DNA of 64,000 nucleotides from NCBI RefSeq assembly GCF_003987555.1, contig NZ_NGJW01000008.1, forward strand, positions 1 to 64,000. Reading direction: 5' to 3'. The position numbers were made by a program, and so were the translations under genes. Below are positions 22,061 to 29,780 of this stretch, piece after piece (position 1 is the stretch's first letter; each line of letters begins with the position of its first letter). This stretch comes from Vagococcus lutrae (GTDB lineage: Bacteria > Bacillota > Bacilli > Lactobacillales > Vagococcaceae). The notes below the pieces were generated by a model. The model was not told the origin of the DNA. It did no database searches and saw nothing but the letters and a program-made list of their open reading frames with translations.

Positions 22061-23026
22061 TTAAATCGAAACATCTTCAAATAATGCTTCAGGTTTTGGC
22101 ACAGAGCTTTCTCGAGCAAACTGAACAGCTGCTTCGGTATCTTGACGAGATTGCTCTTCAATTTCTTTCGCTTTCTTTTCTGTTAGCCATTTATTTTTAA
22201 TGGCTACTTCTCTAAAGTGAGTAATATTTTCAAAATCAGCGAATTCTTTCTCATCGCCTTCTTTTGCTTTATATTTTTGTTCATCTCCTTCAAAGTGCCC
22301 GTAATTACGATAAGTCACACATTCGATTAATGTCGGTCCTTCGCCTCGACGCGCACGTGCGATTGCTTCGCCTGCTGCTTCATATACTTCTACTAAGTCT
22401 TTACCGTTGACACGAACGCCAGGTATACCATAAGCGACACTTCGTTCAGCAATGGTTTTTGAGCCACATGAATACGTCATAGGTGTTGCTTCAGCAAATG
22501 AGTTATTCTCACAGACAAAGACGACTGGCAAGTCCCAAATCGCTGCCATGTTAATCCCTTCATGGAAAGTCCCCTCATTGGAAGCACCATCCCCAAAGAA
22601 ACAAATAGCGACATCATCCGTCTTTAAGTATTTATTTCTTAAGCCGGCACCGACAGCAATTGGAAATCCTCCACCGACCATGCCGTTCGCTCCCAACATG
22701 CCTTTATCAATATCTGCGATGTGCATGGAGCCGCCTTTTCCTTTACAAAGACCTGTCTCTTTTCCAAATATTTCGGCCATCATTCCATTTAAGTCACAGC
22801 CTTTAGCAATACAGTGTCCGTGTCCTCTATGTGTACTGGTAATATAGTCGCTATCTGTTAAATGAGCACAGACTCCCGTTGCGACAGCTTCTTGACCTGC
22901 ATACAAGTGAACAAATCCTGGTATTTCACCTGAAGTAAAGATGCGATGCACTTCATCTTCGAAGTTACGAATATCATGCATTGCTTTGTAAATCCATTCT
23001 GCTTTTTGTTTCGTCATTTTTTCCAT
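22061..23026 (-). CDS. acoA: Acetoin dehydrogenase E1 alpha subunit
   Basis: It binds thiamine pyrophosphate and decarboxylates or cleaves the substrate (321 residues). The segments GFVHLYAGQEAVATGVCAHL, STHRGHGHCIAKG and GKGGSMHI are highly characteristic of AcoA. The TPP motif is GDGASNEGTFHE with NN further on (CENNSF). AAGGAGG is seven nt before the ATG. It lies 12 nt after acoL. Confidence 0.93.
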   Translation of the reverse strand: MEKMTKQKAEWIYKAMHDIRNFEDEVHRIFTSGEIPGFVHLYAGQEAVATGVCAHLTDSDYITSTHRGHGHCIAKGCDLNGMMAEIFGKETGLCKGKGGSMHIADIDKGMLGANGMVGGGFPIAVGAGLRNKYLKTDDVAICFFGDGASNEGTFHEGINMAAIWDLPVVFVCENNSFAEATPMTYSCGSKTIAERSVAYGIPGVRVNGKDLVEVYEAAGEAIARARRGEGPTLIECVTYRNYGHFEGDEQKYKAKEGDEKEFADFENITHFREVAIKNKWLTEKKAKEIEEQSRQDTEAAVQFARESSVPKPEALFEDVSI

Positions 23027-23038
23027 TGTTGTTCCTCC

Positions 23039-24376
23039 TTATTCGATCATTTGATTTCCTAATTCGCCCATCATCTCAGACAAGGTAGGATGTGCAAATG
23101 TCATCTTTTCAATTTCTGCTAAGGTTCCTTCTGATTCTTTTACAGCTAAGATCGTGTGGATAAGTTCGGTTGCATTCGCTCCAACAATGACGGCTCCTAA
23201 AATTTCATCGTAACGTCGTTCAGAAATAATTTTAATGTAGCCCGTCGTTTCTTGTCCGGCAATCGCCCGACCATTGGCTGCATACGGTATTTTACCGACC
23301 TTCACATCATAGCCAGCTTCGGTTGCTTCTTGTTTGTTTAATCCAAAACTTGCAATTTCAGGATGGGTATACACACAACGTGGTATTTGTTCACGCAGTA
23401 GACGTCGTTCTTTTTTGCCAAACATATGACGGACGGCTTTTATTCCTTCTTTGCTAGCTGCATGCGCTAGCATATAGCTATCTACCATATCGCCAACCGC
23501 ATAGATTGAGGGATTTGACGTTTGATAATAGTGATTGACTTTCACATATTTATCACGTTCCGTCGTTTCTAGGTGTAGTTGCTGCACTAATTCCAAATTC
23601 GCTTGGCGACCTGTCACCACTAATAACTCATCAAAGTTGAGGGACGCATCTGATAAATAAAGGGCCTTTTCTTTAACCTCTTTGATTGTCGCTTTTGTGA
23701 TGACCGAGACAGATAATTCTTTCAACCGTTTTTTAATCAATGTTCTCGCTTCATCGTCTTCTGTCATTAAAATATCATCTGCTACTTCTACTATCGTGAC
23801 CGATGTTCCCAGAGGTGCCATAGCAAAAGCTAATTCCACCCCTATCACTCCTCCTCCGATAATGATAAGGTTGTCTGGCTGTTTTTTTAACTCAAAGAAT
23901 GTATCCGTCGTAAGATAAGAAGTCTCATCTAACCCTTTTATCGGCGGAACAAACGGACGACTTCCAGTCGCTAATAAGATGTACGATGCCTGTAAAACTT
24001 GCTCTCCCACTTGAACTTGATTCGTCTGTGGAATTTCTGCCTCCCCTTCGTAATAGTCAATCCCATGTTGTTTAAAAAGTGAGTGAATCCCTGTTTGAAG
24101 TTGCACTACAACATCGTCTTTTCGTTTAACTAGTTTTGAAAAATCAACGTCTATTTCTTTTGCGTTGATGCCAAACTGTCGTGCCGTTTGGATTTCTTCC
24201 ATCCAGCTCGCATGTTTGAGGTAAGCTTTAGAAGGAATACACCCTACATTTAAACAGGTACCACCAATTGCTTTTCGCTCTACCACTGCTACTCTTTTGC
24301 CTAACTGACTTGCTTCAATCGCTGCCACATAGCCTCCAGGGCCTGCGCCTATCACGATCAAATCATACTGCTTCAT
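23039..24376 (-). CDS. acoL: Dihydrolipoyl dehydrogenase (E3) of the aco complex
   Basis: It reoxidises dihydrolipoate with NAD (445 residues). It shows the FAD-binding GAGPGGYVAA, the redox-active disulfide GGTCLNVGC, the NAD-binding GGGVIGVE, and the C-terminal dimerisation domain ending in the catalytic FAHPTLSE His-Glu region. I start it at ATG 24376 (AGGAAGGTG upstream), not at the longer frame open to 24430, which would cross the sigma-54 promoter. It is the first gene of the operon, unlike the acoABCL order of B. subtilis. Confidence 0.92.
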   Translation of the reverse strand: MKQYDLIVIGAGPGGYVAAIEASQLGKRVAVVERKAIGGTCLNVGCIPSKAYLKHASWMEEIQTARQFGINAKEIDVDFSKLVKRKDDVVVQLQTGIHSLFKQHGIDYYEGEAEIPQTNQVQVGEQVLQASYILLATGSRPFVPPIKGLDETSYLTTDTFFELKKQPDNLIIIGGGVIGVELAFAMAPLGTSVTIVEVADDILMTEDDEARTLIKKRLKELSVSVITKATIKEVKEKALYLSDASLNFDELLVVTGRQANLELVQQLHLETTERDKYVKVNHYYQTSNPSIYAVGDMVDSYMLAHAASKEGIKAVRHMFGKKERRLLREQIPRCVYTHPEIASFGLNKQEATEAGYDVKVGKIPYAANGRAIAGQETTGYIKIISERRYDEILGAVIVGANATELIHTILAVKESEGTLAEIEKMTFAHPTLSEMMGELGNQMIE

Positions 24377-24413
24377 TCCATCACCTTCCTTAATCTGTTC
24401 TTGCCTTACTATA

Positions 24414-24429
24414 TGCAAATACCATGCCA
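24414..24429 (-). promoter_or_regulatory. Sigma-54 promoter of acoLABC
   Basis: TGGCAT-GGTAT-TTGCA on the minus strand, an almost exact fit to the TGGCAC-N5-TTGCA consensus (-24 GG and -12 GC present). It lies about 40 nt upstream of acoL and downstream of an AcoR-type sigma-54 activator gene. Confidence 0.9.
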
Positions 24430-24433
24430 ATTA

Positions 24434-24448
24434 AGAAAACGCTTACTT
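24434..24448 (-). promoter_or_regulatory. cre site (CcpA) at the aco promoter
   Basis: AAGTAAGCGTTTTCT on the minus strand differs from WTGNAANCGNWNNCW at one position. It lies four nt upstream of the -24 element, between the promoter and the putative enhancer, where bound CcpA could block activation. Confidence 0.65.
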
Positions 24449-24490
24449 TTACACGTTTTATCTTTTCACACATTTTAGCGTGCGACATTA

Positions 24491-24522
24491 TTGCAACAGT
24501 TTGTTGCAACAACATGCAACAA
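24491..24522. promoter_or_regulatory. Putative AcoR upstream activating sequence
   Basis: A perfect 12-bp palindrome TTGTTGCAACAA (24501-24512) is flanked on both sides by further TGCAACA copies (24491-24498 and 24515-24522). The cluster lies 60-110 bp upstream of the sigma-54 promoter, the usual enhancer position. Assignment to AcoR is inferred from location. Confidence 0.65.
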
Positions 24523-24549
24523 AAAAAGACTAGGTTTCCCTAGTCTTTT
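24521..24549 (-). terminator. acoR terminator
   Basis: Minus-strand hairpin AAGACTAGG-GAAA-CCTAGTCTT followed by a T run; the acoR stop codon is within the stem. Confidence 0.9.
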
Positions 24550-26330
24550 GGTATCTCAATTTGATACTTATCTATTTTGCGATAAAGTGTACTTCTAGCA
24601 ATATTTAATGCTTCAGCTGTCCGTGTCATGTGATAGTGATGCTTTTCTAGCGCGCGTTCTATCTGAGCTGGTTCACTTTCTGAATGGTTTTTAGGTTTTT
24701 CAAGTACAAGTGCTCCCATTGCAATCAACTCATGTACTTGTTGGCGATTTGGTGGCGTTGTTTCATAAAACAGAGATAAGCGATCTAAAAAATTGTGAAA
24801 TTCGCGAATATTCCCTGTCCATTCATATTCTTTAGCAATGTCCAATACTCCCTCAATCCACTTTGGATACCATTGATGCTGAACGCAATAATGATGTGTT
24901 AATACACTGATATCCTCTTGTCGTTCTCTGAGTGGTGGCAGAGAAAGTGGAATAACATATAGACGATAAAATAAGTCTTCACGAAATTTTCCAGCTATTA
25001 CTTGTTCTTTTAAATCACGGTTACTAGCCGTTACTAATCGAAAATCGACAGACACTTCTTCTGTCCCACCTATTGGCATGATTCTTTTTTCTTCTAATAC
25101 ACGTAACAAAGAAACTTGCATGCGTGGTGACATACTATCAATCTCATCTAAAAACAGCGTTCCACCCTTTACTTGTTCAAATTTTCCTTGATGACCTTTT
25201 GCTTGCGCACCAGTAAATGAGCCGGGCGCATATCCGAACAGCTCACTCTCTAATAAGTTCTCACTTAAAGCCCCACAATTAATGGCTAACATCTTTTCAT
25301 CTTTTCGGCGACTATTGTAATGAATCGTCTTAGCAGAAACTTCTTTCCCTGTTCCCGTCTCACCATATATGTGTATCGGCAAATCAGAGTCCGCTGCCCT
25401 CAATAACTGCTTTAAAAATGTCTGATAGGCACTATTTTTCGATTCAATCCCAAATGAAACATATGATGTCGTAATTCCTGAAGAGCGATAGTGATAAAAA
25501 TACCCTACCACTTCTCGCCCCTCTCTAACGTCCATTTTCTGATATGTTTCTGGATGTTTGGTCATAAATCGAGAAATATCCTTTCCTTGCCAGTGTTTTT
25601 CATCCACACTGAACTCCTTAGATACCGCTATTACTTGACCGTGTTTATTACAAAGTACCCCTTGCTCAAACGGCTCTGATAACAACTGCATTAAATAGTG
25701 TTTCTGTTCAGTATAGTAATCGATTGTTAGCTGGTCTTGTACGTTTTGGGCAATCATTTGTAATGCCATTAACGTGTAAGTGGTCTCCTGTAACTGTTCA
25801 TTGGTAGAGATATTTAGACATGCAATAACATTTCCTTCATCGTTTAAAATAGGCGTAGACGTACAGGTAAAAGGGTGTGAGGCTTTTGAAAAATGCTCAA
25901 AACGCTCGACAGTCACACCTTGTAATGTTCGCAAAGCAATACCTATCGCATTAGTCCCTACTGCTTTTTCCGTCCAAATATTTCCCTCTAAAAAATGAAT
26001 ATCATTGGCTGAGTGACGAGTTTCGGTATGTCCTTCGCGCCAAATCACGACGCCATTTTTATCCGTTAAAATAAATAAGGGCTTTTTTACATCAAAAAAA
26101 TGTTGGAGACGTGCGATTTCACTTTCTACCAACCGAATGACACGTTGCAATTCACTTTTCGTTTCTTTAAGTCTTTCTAAACTAACACGTTGAATTCCTT
26201 TATCTTGATAAGGGTTTACTTTGTTCGTTGTACAATAGCGCCACGATTCGACAATATGTTCAGGTAAGTTCAGTTGCGTGGACTCATTTGAGAGGATAAA
26301 TGACTGCCACATGTCTTTTGTAGTCAACAT
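24540..26330 (-). CDS. acoR: Sigma-54-dependent transcriptional activator AcoR
   Basis: An enhancer-binding activator of the aco operon (596 residues). A GAF-type sensor occupies roughly residues 60-200. The AAA+ domain has Walker A GETGTGKE (323-330), the sigma-54 contact loop as GSFTGA (370-375; the usual form is GAFTGA) and Walker B LFLDEID (392-398). A Fis-type helix-turn-helix ends the protein (HMTRTAEALNIARSTLYRKI). The start is ATG at 26330, behind AGGAAGGTG. It is transcribed toward acoLABC but ends in its own terminator. It implies an RpoN gene elsewhere in the genome. Confidence 0.92.
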   Translation of the reverse strand: MLTTKDMWQSFILSNESTQLNLPEHIVESWRYCTTNKVNPYQDKGIQRVSLERLKETKSELQRVIRLVESEIARLQHFFDVKKPLFILTDKNGVVIWREGHTETRHSANDIHFLEGNIWTEKAVGTNAIGIALRTLQGVTVERFEHFSKASHPFTCTSTPILNDEGNVIACLNISTNEQLQETTYTLMALQMIAQNVQDQLTIDYYTEQKHYLMQLLSEPFEQGVLCNKHGQVIAVSKEFSVDEKHWQGKDISRFMTKHPETYQKMDVREGREVVGYFYHYRSSGITTSYVSFGIESKNSAYQTFLKQLLRAADSDLPIHIYGETGTGKEVSAKTIHYNSRRKDEKMLAINCGALSENLLESELFGYAPGSFTGAQAKGHQGKFEQVKGGTLFLDEIDSMSPRMQVSLLRVLEEKRIMPIGGTEEVSVDFRLVTASNRDLKEQVIAGKFREDLFYRLYVIPLSLPPLRERQEDISVLTHHYCVQHQWYPKWIEGVLDIAKEYEWTGNIREFHNFLDRLSLFYETTPPNRQQVHELIAMGALVLEKPKNHSESEPAQIERALEKHHYHMTRTAEALNIARSTLYRKIDKYQIEIPKD

Positions 26331-26388
26331 TTCAAGCACCTTCCTAAAGGGGTTATTTTCTTTAGTATAACACTTTTTCACAATTTAA

Positions 26389-26403
26389 GGAATACGCTTA
26401 CAT
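26389..26403 (-). promoter_or_regulatory. cre site upstream of acoR
   Basis: ATGTAAGCGTATTCC on the minus strand matches WTGNAANCGNWNNCW except for the last base. It lies about 60 bp upstream of the acoR start, so catabolite repression would act on both activator and operon. A TATACT at about 26365 could be the -10. Confidence 0.6.
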
Positions 26404-26591
26404 AAACAATAATGTTTTTATGAGAGATTACTCATTGTTATTTTCACAAGTTTTTTTCTTCACATAATGTTTTTGCACTGATACTGATCAGCTCCTATTC
26501 CCCCTCGACATACCTTTTACAACAGTGATGCTACTATTGAGACACAAAAAACCCTTCTGTCATTCATTAAAGATACGTTATATTGATAAAC

Positions 26592-26619
26592 TTTACACAA
26601 AACGTATGATTTGCATAAT
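26592..26619 (+). promoter_or_regulatory. Promoter of the 26678 membrane protein gene
   Basis: TTTACA (26592-26597), 16-bp spacer, CATAAT (26614-26619). Confidence 0.55.
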
Positions 26620-26677
26620 AAAATAACAATTGTTACAGTTAAATTGTAAGACAAAAAGAACACAAGGAGGAAAACAA

Positions 26678-27724
26678 ATGAGACAAAATTTTAGAAGTTA
26701 TTTAGGTGCTGACGAACGAGAAGCTGGTTACAACTTGTCTTGGGGTTCCGTGATTGCAGGTGTGGTGACCTTCATCGCATTGTTCTTTACTCTTTCACTT
26801 ATAGGTTCTGCTATTGGTTTTGGAGTAGCCGATCCAACCTCTAATAATCCATTAGATGGCGTAGGTACCGGTTTAATGATTTGGACAATTATTACGCTTG
26901 CCTTATCTTTTCTAGGTGCTGGCTTTATTTCAGGTGTAACCGCAAGACGTGTTGGCTTAGTTCATGGCTTTTTAACATGGGGATCTAGTGTTATCGTAAT
27001 GATATTATTATTTTCTTATTTAACAGTGGGGGCTTTCTCAGCTGTCGGATCTATGTTAGGAAATGTTACTTCAGCTATTGGTAGCGGTGTTGAAACTGTC
27101 GCTTCTGGCTCAGCAGATGCGATATCAAAATCATTTGATAAAATAACAGATGGAATGGGAGACGTTGATACTAAGGAATTAGAACAAAACGTTAACGATG
27201 TTTTAAAAGACACGCAAATACCTGAGTTACAACCTGATTATTTGAAAAATGAGCTTTCAGCTGCCACAGATGATGTTACAGCAGCCGGAAAAGAACTAGC
27301 ACTTCACCCAGAAAACTCAGACAAAATCATTGATGATTTATCTAGCAAGTTAGAAGACCGTGCTCAAACAATTGGTGATGCGATTGATGAACAAGCTATT
27401 GCTAATGAAGTTGCGGCTAATACAGACTTATCCCAAGCCGAAGCTGAACAAGCTACCAAAAATATTACGGATGGCTTAAACAAAGCGGTAGATGAAACAC
27501 AAACTCAACTTAAAAATGCTGGTGAAAACATTAAACAAGCTAAACAAGATTTAGATAAAACTATTAAAGACGCTCGTGAAACAGCTGATGATGCAACCAA
27601 TGCCACAGCAAAAGCTTCTATTTGGGGCTTTATCGCCATGGTTATTAGCTTAGTTATTGCTTCATACGGCGGTTTACTAGGTGCTAACTTTGTTAAAGAT
27701 TCACGCTACGAAAATGAAATGTAA
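26678..27724 (+). CDS. Membrane protein with long helical extracytoplasmic or cytoplasmic insert, function unknown
   Basis: I do not recognise a function for this 348-residue protein. Three hydrophobic helices fill the first ~125 residues (WGSVIAGVVTFIALFFTL; GLMIWTIITLALSFLGAGF; SSVIVMILLFSYLTVGAF). A polar, Asp/Lys/Ala-rich region of about 190 residues follows that should be mostly alpha-helical and coiled-coil-like (KELEQNVNDVLKD; AEAEQATKNITDGLNKAVDE). One last helix is WGFIAMVISLVIASYGGLLG. The long helical part resembles apolipoprotein- or LEA-like stress proteins. AAGGAGG is nine nt upstream of the ATG; a longer frame upstream has no such site. It is monocistronic. Confidence 0.8.
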   Translation: MRQNFRSYLGADEREAGYNLSWGSVIAGVVTFIALFFTLSLIGSAIGFGVADPTSNNPLDGVGTGLMIWTIITLALSFLGAGFISGVTARRVGLVHGFLTWGSSVIVMILLFSYLTVGAFSAVGSMLGNVTSAIGSGVETVASGSADAISKSFDKITDGMGDVDTKELEQNVNDVLKDTQIPELQPDYLKNELSAATDDVTAAGKELALHPENSDKIIDDLSSKLEDRAQTIGDAIDEQAIANEVAANTDLSQAEAEQATKNITDGLNKAVDETQTQLKNAGENIKQAKQDLDKTIKDARETADDATNATAKASIWGFIAMVISLVIASYGGLLGANFVKDSRYENEM

Positions 27725-27737
27725 ACAGATAACGTTT

Positions 27738-27768
27738 AAAAAAGCCCTCAAAATTGAGGGCTTTTTTT
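27738..27768. terminator. Shared terminator after the membrane protein and the metal-homeostasis ORF
   Basis: Perfect stem AAAGCCCTCAA/TTGAGGGCTTT with flanking A and T runs, effective in both directions. Confidence 0.9.
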
Positions 27769-27898
27769 ACGAAGCTGAACGATTCACCTTATTCCGTTTA
27801 GCTTTATGTGCTTTTATAATCTTAAGTGCTCGCTTTCTCGTCTTGATATTAGGACTCTTTAAACGACGATAAGCACTTGAAATATCTTGCTTCTCCAT
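27767..27898 (-). CDS. Small basic protein (43 residues), putative metal homeostasis protein
   Basis: The 43-residue reading frame begins MEKQDISSAYRRLKSPNIK and continues into Lys/Arg-rich sequence (KRALKII, KAHKAKRNK). It starts 15 nt after the rpsN stop with AAAGGA upstream and ends in the shared terminator, so it is co-transcribed with the zinc-free S14 gene. I recall short proteins of this type being annotated as putative metal homeostasis proteins in Lactobacillales, but no mechanism is known to me. The high positive charge suggests RNA or ribosome binding. The ORF itself is well supported by position and frame; the role is inferred. Confidence 0.7.
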   Translation of the reverse strand: MEKQDISSAYRRLKSPNIKTRKRALKIIKAHKAKRNKVNRSAS

Positions 27899-27912
27899 AT
27901 TGTTAATCCTTT

Positions 27913-28182
27913 CTACCAGCTTGCTTTTTTTATACCCGGTATATGACCTTTCAACGCCTCTTCTCTAAAACGAATGCGTGATAGGCCAAACTTGCCCATA
28001 TATCCTCTAGGGCGACCATCAATCTTATCTCTTTTTCTCAAACGATTCGGATTAGAATCTCTTGGAAGTTTTCTTAATCCTTCATAATCTCCTGCTGCTT
28101 TTAACGCTTTGCGTTTCTCAGCATAGGATGCAATCAGTTGTTCTTGACGTTGATATTTTGCTATTTTCGATTTTTTTGCCAT
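27913..28182 (-). CDS. rpsN: 30S ribosomal protein S14, zinc-independent (C-) form
   Basis: An 89-residue S14 with the family core [31 protein letters not shown] split here as NPNRLRKRD and [11 protein letters not shown]. It contains no cysteine at all, so it lacks the zinc ribbon of the normal ~61-residue S14 and is the replacement form that bacteria make when zinc is short. A Zur-like palindrome covers the promoter start region. The following 43-residue ORF shares the transcript. Confidence 0.93.
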   Translation of the reverse strand: MAKKSKIAKYQRQEQLIASYAEKRKALKAAGDYEGLRKLPRDSNPNRLRKRDKIDGRPRGYMGKFGLSRIRFREEALKGHIPGIKKASW

Positions 28183-28202
28183 AATAATCCTTTCTTTTTA
28201 TA

Positions 28203-28221
28203 AAGCGTAACGGTTACGTTT
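28203..28221. promoter_or_regulatory. Zur-box-like operator at rpsN
   Basis: CGTAAC-G-GTTACG (28206-28218) is a perfect 6-1-6 dyad extended by A/T arms, close to the Firmicutes Zur form CGTAATNATTACG. It lies just downstream of the rpsN -10, a repressing position. PerR and Fur boxes have different cores (TATAAT, ATAATGATAAT). Zur assignment rests on motif shape plus the C- S14 gene. Confidence 0.75.
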
Positions 28222-28224
28222 TAA

Positions 28225-28253
28225 ATATTATCAAAAAAAAGACGATTAAGCAA
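28225..28253 (-). promoter_or_regulatory. rpsN promoter
   Basis: TTGCTT (28248-28253), 17-bp spacer, TAATAT (28225-28230) on the minus strand. Confidence 0.65.
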
Positions 28254-28286
28254 GTCTTTAATTTATAAAAATTCCACCTCTTTTTG

Positions 28287-28315
28287 TTGCAGTTATGTTA
28301 CAAATACGTTACAAT
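28287..28315 (+). promoter_or_regulatory. Promoter of the polysaccharide deacetylase gene
   Basis: TTGCAG (28287-28292), 17-bp spacer, TACAAT (28310-28315). Confidence 0.6.
28297..28313 (-). promoter_or_regulatory. WalR (YycF) box inside the deacetylase promoter
   Basis: TGTAAC-GTATT-TGTAAC on the minus strand fits the WalR consensus TGTWAH-N5-TGTWAH at every position. It fills the spacer between -35 and -10, so binding would repress. B. subtilis WalR represses the peptidoglycan deacetylase gene pdaC, which supports the reading. Confidence 0.7.
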
Positions 28316-28353
28316 ATTGACAAATATGATAGAAAAGGATTCTGATACTTACT

Positions 28354-29733
28354 ATGAAGAAAAAAATCATTTCTCTAATTCTTATTATGACATTATTAGG
28401 TGCTTATGGACGTTTCTTCGTTAAGAACCAAGAGAAAAAAGCGCGTCTCCATTATAAAGAGCAAGAAGAAACGTTAGTAAACAATCTTATAGAAAAACAT
28501 CCAAATCAAACTTTCGTATCCGAAAAAATGAAACATGGTGAAATTATTCAATTTATTCCTCATACATCGGAAAAAGAACCGATTTCTTTCTACGAGGATA
28601 CGATGGCTAAGGTATCTGGAGAATTAAAGTCAACGACTAAAGACGATGTTAAACACGTACTTTCAGTCGAGCAAGAACCGCTGCAAGATAATGTAGAAAA
28701 GGCAACATTTAAACATCAATTATTCACTTGGAATAAGCATCAAGAACAGTGGGAAGAAAAACAGAACGAAGCTGTTTCCTCTCATATTTTAGAGAGTCGG
28801 TCGCATAGTCCCTTAACGTTAGGACATCTCTTCCAAAATCAGAAAAATTTGATTAAAGTAAATGAACTTATACAAAGCGATTTGTTGCATCATAAAAAAG
28901 AACAATCAGTTAAACCTATCCTTTCATTGCCATTATTATCTACGGAAGAGACTAACTTTACATACGATAAAAATCATGTCGTCATTAATTTTCCTAAAAA
29001 CGAGTTAGGCTTAAGTCAGTATCAAGTGGATTATCAAGACGTTGGTGATTTATTAAATCCAGAATACGTTGACAGTGCCTATATTAAGCCTGCTACTGAG
29101 GTCGATGTCCCTGTTTTAGACACTAAATCTGTCGCTCTTACTTTCGACGACGGCCCGAACGATTCAACCACATTAAAAATTCTGAATACATTAAAAAATG
29201 AAAATGTTCCAGCTACCTTCTTTATGCTAGGAACTCAAGCAGAAAGATATCCAAATGTCGTAAAGAAAATTGCTGACGAAGGACATGAACTAGCTAATCA
29301 TTCTTATAATCATCCTGACTTGACCACTTTACCAGCTGAACAAGTACGCGAACAGATCATTAATACCCAAGTTGCGATTTATGAAGCGTCTGGTGTCTTA
29401 CCAAAATACGTGCGTCCACCATACGGTAGTGTTAATTATGAAACGGCGGTCGCTATTGGAAAACCAATTATGAATTGGTCAGTTGACTCACTTGACTGGA
29501 AAGCTAAAGATAAGAAAAAGATTATCGAAGACGTTAAAACTTCAACACACAATCAAGGGATTATTTTAATGCATGATATTCATGAACAAAGCGCGGAAGC
29601 TTTACCTGATATTATTACTGAGTTAAAAAAACAAGGATATCAATTTAAAACTGTCTCGGAGCTAGTCAATCAGTCCGAACCGCTTACGGTTTATTATTCT
29701 TCTATGGATCAACGTGAGCTATCTCCTTCATAA
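28354..29733 (+). CDS. Membrane-anchored peptidoglycan N-deacetylase (NodB/CE4 family)
   Basis: It probably removes acetyl groups from peptidoglycan amino sugars, which lowers lysozyme sensitivity. Of 459 residues, the first 20 form a signal-anchor helix. Residues 40-250 are an extracellular region without a motif I can name, and the catalytic NodB domain runs from about 258 to 440. CE4 motifs are TFDDGP (263-268, metal D266 and base D265), HxxxH as H316/H320 with following P, RPPYG (354-358) and LMHDIH near 405. Architecture is like PgdA/PdaC. The ribosome binding site is weak and far from the ATG (AAGGA, 14 nt), so the start is less certain than the domain call. Confidence 0.88.
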   Translation: MKKKIISLILIMTLLGAYGRFFVKNQEKKARLHYKEQEETLVNNLIEKHPNQTFVSEKMKHGEIIQFIPHTSEKEPISFYEDTMAKVSGELKSTTKDDVKHVLSVEQEPLQDNVEKATFKHQLFTWNKHQEQWEEKQNEAVSSHILESRSHSPLTLGHLFQNQKNLIKVNELIQSDLLHHKKEQSVKPILSLPLLSTEETNFTYDKNHVVINFPKNELGLSQYQVDYQDVGDLLNPEYVDSAYIKPATEVDVPVLDTKSVALTFDDGPNDSTTLKILNTLKNENVPATFFMLGTQAERYPNVVKKIADEGHELANHSYNHPDLTTLPAEQVREQIINTQVAIYEASGVLPKYVRPPYGSVNYETAVAIGKPIMNWSVDSLDWKAKDKKKIIEDVKTSTHNQGIILMHDIHEQSAEALPDIITELKKQGYQFKTVSELVNQSEPLTVYYSSMDQRELSPS

Positions 29734-29740
29734 TAAAATA

Positions 29741-29779
29741 AAAAAAGCTCGTTACGTTTCGATACGTAACGAGCTTTTT
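29741..29779. terminator. Shared terminator of two convergent cell-wall genes
   Basis: Perfect stem AAAGCTCGTTACGT/ACGTAACGAGCTTT with T tracts on both sides. Confidence 0.95.
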
Positions 29780-29780
29780 A

